Shown here piece after piece: positions 61,182 through 64,000 of a DNA stretch of 64,000 nt (positions are counted from its first letter, which is position 1; every line of letters begins with the position of its first letter). Source of the stretch: Marinobacter salsuginis (GTDB taxonomy: Bacteria > Pseudomonadota > Gammaproteobacteria > Pseudomonadales > Oleiphilaceae); assembly GCF_009617755.1 (NCBI RefSeq), contig NZ_BGZH01000002.1, positions 310,001 to 374,000 on the forward strand, read 5' to 3'. The position numbers and the translations under genes were made by a program. The notes under the pieces are model-generated. The model was not told the DNA's origin, made no database searches, and saw only the letters and a list, made by a program, of their open reading frames with translations.

Positions 61182-61871
61182 CTATCGGAATGTCACCAGG
61201 GCGGGGTCATCCGCTTCCAGGTGGCTGTAGTTATTAAAAACGGCCAGGCTGCGCCGGGGGCCGGAATAAAGGACCCTCGAAACACTGGTATTCGCGATCA
61301 CCTCATTCAGGCCAAGTGCCCGGGCATCGTCCAGGCCAAGCAAATGCTGCGCAATCACTGAGATCGGTCCGCCCGAGGTGGCCACCAGTACGTCACCCCC
61401 ATCGGCGTACTCGACCATGTCCTCGAACGCAGCGAGAACCCGGGCCTTGAATTCGGGCCAGCTTTCCTCGTACTCATGGTCATGCTCACCCGAGGCCCAA
61501 CGATGTACCGCATGCACGAAGGCCTCCTGGAAGGCTTTGGCCGGTTTCGGGAACGCCTTGAGATCCCGAGCCATCACTGCACGGTCACTCCACTCCGGGC
61601 GGTATCGTGCAACCACCGTCGCGTGGTCGAACTCGTTAAAGCCCGGGGCCACCTGCATATCCGGCAGTGCGCTGCCGTAGCCGGTGGCGATGGCTTCCAC
61701 CGTTTCCCGGTGGCGTTCCAGATCGCCTCCGAAAATCGCTGCGGGTTCCACTTTGCCAGCCAGCCAGCGGCCAAGCACCCTGCCCTGCTCCCAGCCGGTG
61801 GAAGACAGCTGGTCGTAGTTCTCCTTGCCGAAACTGGCCTGGCCGTGGCGAACCAGATAAATCGTCGCCAT
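61182..61871 (-). CDS. Histidine phosphatase family protein (phosphoglycerate-mutase-like)
   Basis: 229 residues. The phosphohistidine site reads LVRHGQASFG and the second His region is in FGGDLERHRETVEA. The C-terminal part includes ATSGGPISVIAQHLL. The substrate is unknown. Its ATG overlaps the phosphotransferase stop by one base (TAATG), which implies translational coupling. Confidence 0.9.
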   Translation of the reverse strand: MATIYLVRHGQASFGKENYDQLSSTGWEQGRVLGRWLAGKVEPAAIFGGDLERHRETVEAIATGYGSALPDMQVAPGFNEFDHATVVARYRPEWSDRAVMARDLKAFPKPAKAFQEAFVHAVHRWASGEHDHEYEESWPEFKARVLAAFEDMVEYADGGDVLVATSGGPISVIAQHLLGLDDARALGLNEVIANTSVSRVLYSGPRRSLAVFNNYSHLEADDPALVTFR

Positions 61872-62935
61872 TACAGGGTGCTCTCCGCAATCAGTCGCTG
61901 GCAGCGCTTCTCAAGGTAATTGGCTGCATGACCAAAGGCCGCGAACCGCTTGTCTTTGGTCTGGCCATGATAGAACCGGTAATAGATCTGCTGGATAATC
62001 ACCGCAAGCCGGAACAAGCCGTAGATCTCATAGAAGTCGAAGTTGTCGACCTTGAAGCCGGACTGCTCCATGTAATACTCCACCACTTCCTTGCGGGTGA
62101 GCATGCCCGGGCGATGGGTCGGCTGCCGGCGCAGCATCTGGAACGGGCCTTCGTCGTCGGCCTCGATCCAGTAGGCCAGGCTATTACCCAGATCCATCAG
62201 CGGATCACCGATGGTGGCCATCTCCCAGTCCAGCACGCCGATCACCTCGAAAGGGTTGTCCGGATTCAGCACCACGTTGTCGAAGCGGAAATCGTTGTGG
62301 ATCACCACCTGGGCAATGTCTTCGGGCATCTTGTCGTTGAGCCAGCCCATGACCTGCTCAAAGTCGCCCACATCGTCGGTGCGGGCCTTGCGGAAGCGGT
62401 CACTCCAGCCGCCAATCTGGCGTTGCACATAACCCTCGCCTTTGCCCAGCTTGTCCAGGCCTGCGGCTTTGGCATCAACCCGGTGAAGATCCACCAGCTT
62501 GTCGATCACATTCAGGCAAAGCTTGCGGGTATCGGCTTCACTGAGCTCGAAATCCTTCGGAAAGTCCTGGCGCAGGATAATGCCCTTCAACCGCTCCATC
62601 ACGTAGAAATCGCAACCCAGCACGTCGTGATCATCGCAGATGGCAATGACGTTGGGCACGTAGGGATAGACCGGCTTGAGCGCCCGCATAACCTTCGCCT
62701 CGCGCAGCATGTCGTGGGCGGACTTGGCGATCTTGCCAAACGGCGGCCGGCGCAGAACATAAGAGCGATCACCGTAATCCACCTGGTAGGTCAGATTGGA
62801 GGCGCCACCCGGGTATTGACGAATCTCCGGCTCGCCTTGCAGGTCCGGAATCGCCGCTTTCATGAACCGGTCTACCGCGCCGGCGTCCAGTTCCTCACCT
62901 TCCCGGATGTCCACGGCCTGGTCGATCTGGGTCAT
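61871..62935 (-). CDS. Aminoglycoside-phosphotransferase-fold protein (ACAD10/11-like)
   Basis: 354 residues. Kinase-like motifs are GGASNLTYQVDYGDRSYVLRRPP, the catalytic loop VIHNDFRFDNVVL and VLDWEMATIGDPLMDLG (metal site). This layout matches the N-terminal domain of ACAD10/11 and related bacterial enzymes, which phosphorylate 4-hydroxyacyl-CoA or similar on the way to beta-oxidation. It is in operon with SDRs and a histidine phosphatase, which supports a hydroxy-acid lipid route. Confidence 0.92.
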   Translation of the reverse strand: MTQIDQAVDIREGEELDAGAVDRFMKAAIPDLQGEPEIRQYPGGASNLTYQVDYGDRSYVLRRPPFGKIAKSAHDMLREAKVMRALKPVYPYVPNVIAICDDHDVLGCDFYVMERLKGIILRQDFPKDFELSEADTRKLCLNVIDKLVDLHRVDAKAAGLDKLGKGEGYVQRQIGGWSDRFRKARTDDVGDFEQVMGWLNDKMPEDIAQVVIHNDFRFDNVVLNPDNPFEVIGVLDWEMATIGDPLMDLGNSLAYWIEADDEGPFQMLRRQPTHRPGMLTRKEVVEYYMEQSGFKVDNFDFYEIYGLFRLAVIIQQIYYRFYHGQTKDKRFAAFGHAANYLEKRCQRLIAESTL

Positions 62936-62986
62936 TCAGGACTCTCCTTTTGAATCTTCACTTTGAGACAGTTAAAAACGGCGCCA

Positions 62987-63805
62987 TCAGGCCTTGCTGC
63001 CACCCATCTTGCTCATCCAGCGCTTGCTTTCCTGGTGCATCAGCCAGTCAAACGCCTTGGGCGCATGGCGCTTGAGCATCCACATGCGACGCTCCTTGGC
63101 GTGGGGCAGCACCCAGAAGCTCTTGTTGTTCACCGAACGGAAAATATCCTCGGCCACATCCTCGGCGGTTACCGTGGAGCGCTTCATCAGCTTGTTCACG
63201 TTCTGCTGAATGCCGGGAATATCTGAACGCATGCTGCTGGTCAGATTGGTCTGGAAAAACGCCGGGCACACGCAGCTCACATGAATACCGGCATCCCGAA
63301 GCTCCTGGCTGAGTGTCTCGGACAGGGCGATCACGCCAGCCTTGGTCACATTGTAGCTATCCATCAATGGCGCGAGCATCAACCCTGCCATCGAAGCCAC
63401 ATTTACAAAGGCCCCGGAGCCCTGCTGCTTGAACTGCGGTGTAAACGCCTTACAGCCGCGAACGACGCCGAGCACGTTGATATCGAGAATCCACTCCCAG
63501 TCCGCCATGGTGGTGTCCTCGATGGAACCGGCCGAGGCCACGCCGGCGTTGTTCACCATCACATCGACGCCACCCCATTTCTTCACCAGATCATCCCGAA
63601 CCTTCTCAAAGTCCGTCAGCCGTCGAACATCACACTCAACGAAGTAGCCCTCGCCCCCGGCGGCGTTGATCTCTTTCTCAACACCAACGCCCTGCTCCGG
63701 ATTGATGTCGCCGATGCAGACTTTCGCGCCTTCTTTGGCATACCGTAATGCAATCGCCCGGCCGAGGCCGCTGGCTCCGCCGGTTATGAATACTCGTTGT
63801 GTCAT
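62987..63805 (-). CDS. Short-chain dehydrogenase/reductase
   Basis: 272 residues. Motifs are TGGASGLG, NNAGVASAG and the catalytic YNVTK. The C-terminus is extended (LPHAKERRMWMLKRHAPKAF, then ESKRWMSKMGGSKA), a basic tail not usual for small SDRs. It is the first gene of the four-gene minus-strand cluster that continues down to 60394. The substrate is unknown, but a long-chain hydroxy or keto compound would suit its neighbours. Confidence 0.9.
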   Translation of the reverse strand: MTQRVFITGGASGLGRAIALRYAKEGAKVCIGDINPEQGVGVEKEINAAGGEGYFVECDVRRLTDFEKVRDDLVKKWGGVDVMVNNAGVASAGSIEDTTMADWEWILDINVLGVVRGCKAFTPQFKQQGSGAFVNVASMAGLMLAPLMDSYNVTKAGVIALSETLSQELRDAGIHVSCVCPAFFQTNLTSSMRSDIPGIQQNVNKLMKRSTVTAEDVAEDIFRSVNNKSFWVLPHAKERRMWMLKRHAPKAFDWLMHQESKRWMSKMGGSKA

Positions 63806-63931
63806 GCTTGGTTTTCTCCGTTATCGTTCGCGCTAGCTATTTGTCATGTTAGGTGCAAGAGCTGCTACCGGGTAGAGCTCCCAGACTCATGTGCAAGCTG
63901 TTCAGAATCCAATCCGAATGTTTGCAGGATC

Positions 63932-64000
63932 GGGTGGGGACAGGTTTCTGAAACTGTGCGGAGCCATGGATGGCGGAGCCCAAGCGTCACAGGGATGTGC
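63932..64000. repeat. Nested palindrome element, copy 3 (right half outside window)
   Basis: The core is recognisable from GCCATGGATGGC (first hairpin) and CACAGGGATGTG (second hairpin), in the same order and spacing as copies 1 and 2. The left arm is about GGGTGGGGACAGGTTTCTGA and a few further bases. The right arm would fall beyond base 64000. It lies upstream of the SDR at 62987-63805, about 125 bp from its start. Confidence 0.7.

Noticed and set aside
61667..62953. Long plus-strand frame of ~430 codons opposite the phosphotransferase and phosphatase
   Set aside because: The minus strand has the catalytic motifs HNDFRFDN and LVRHGQ. The plus frame is Leu/Ala/His-rich with no domain and no ribosome site.

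Overview
The window looks like chromosome of a marine gammaproteobacterium, most likely Marinobacter or a close relative. The reasons are gene content and order, not a database match: PA2779/PA2778-type genes, an ArgP/ArgO pair, a YdbH-YnbE-YdbL operon, a one-chain indolepyruvate ferredoxin oxidoreductase beside an Lrp/AsnC regulator, a PA4780-type RIO kinase, an FhuCDB-FhuF iron operon and a lipid-type SDR/phosphotransferase cluster. Base composition is moderately GC-rich throughout. No rRNA, tRNA, phage, transposase, integrase or CRISPR array was seen, so this is mostly ordinary core chromosome.

Layout. 1-9 kb: a truncated Ser/Thr kinase gene, a phospholipase D-like protein, a free-standing CsoSCA-type carbonic anhydrase homologue, the PA2779/PA2778 pair, then a CobW-type metal GTPase closely linked to a zinc-ribbon methyltransferase, and RluF. 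8.5-14.7 kb (minus strand): YdbL-YnbE-YdbH envelope operon, a GNAT-nitrilase fusion, ThpR and two SDRs. 14.8-23.3 kb: hydrolase, ArfB, YedK/HMCES, NlpC/P60 lipoprotein, ArgO/ArgP, a dienoyl-CoA-isomerase-like crotonase and RNase Z. 23.4-27.7 kb: a very large DUF1631-GGDEF-EAL protein and a cold-shock protein. 27.7-34.5 kb: an Lrp-type regulator divergent from an aromatic amino acid degradation set (2-oxoacid ferredoxin oxidoreductase, aminotransferase, Na+-coupled transporter). 34.6-43.3 kb: stress, kinase, metabolic and envelope housekeeping genes.

43.4-49.8 kb: an ABC exporter and a Fur-box-controlled fhuCDB-fhuF ferric-siderophore operon. A second Fur-like box just beyond it faces an unlisted 36-codon membrane-peptide ORF antisense to the end of fhuF. 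50-64 kb: PQQ-type sugar dehydrogenase, aldo/keto reductases, a tandem glutaredoxin/GST-like protein, a hydroxylase-like membrane protein, PBP4, a DUF4397 repeat lipoprotein, and a four-gene SDR/phosphatase/phosphotransferase cluster that looks like acyl-CoA or lipid catabolism.

The most unusual structure is a family of about 108-bp nested palindromes at 42621-42728 and 54132-54240, with a third cut by the window end (from about 63932). Each has a conserved core of two small hairpins with CATGGATG-type tips, enclosed in 27-28-bp outer arms. The arms are almost perfectly self-complementary within a locus but unrelated between loci. RNA folding of each copy would give a three-way junction.
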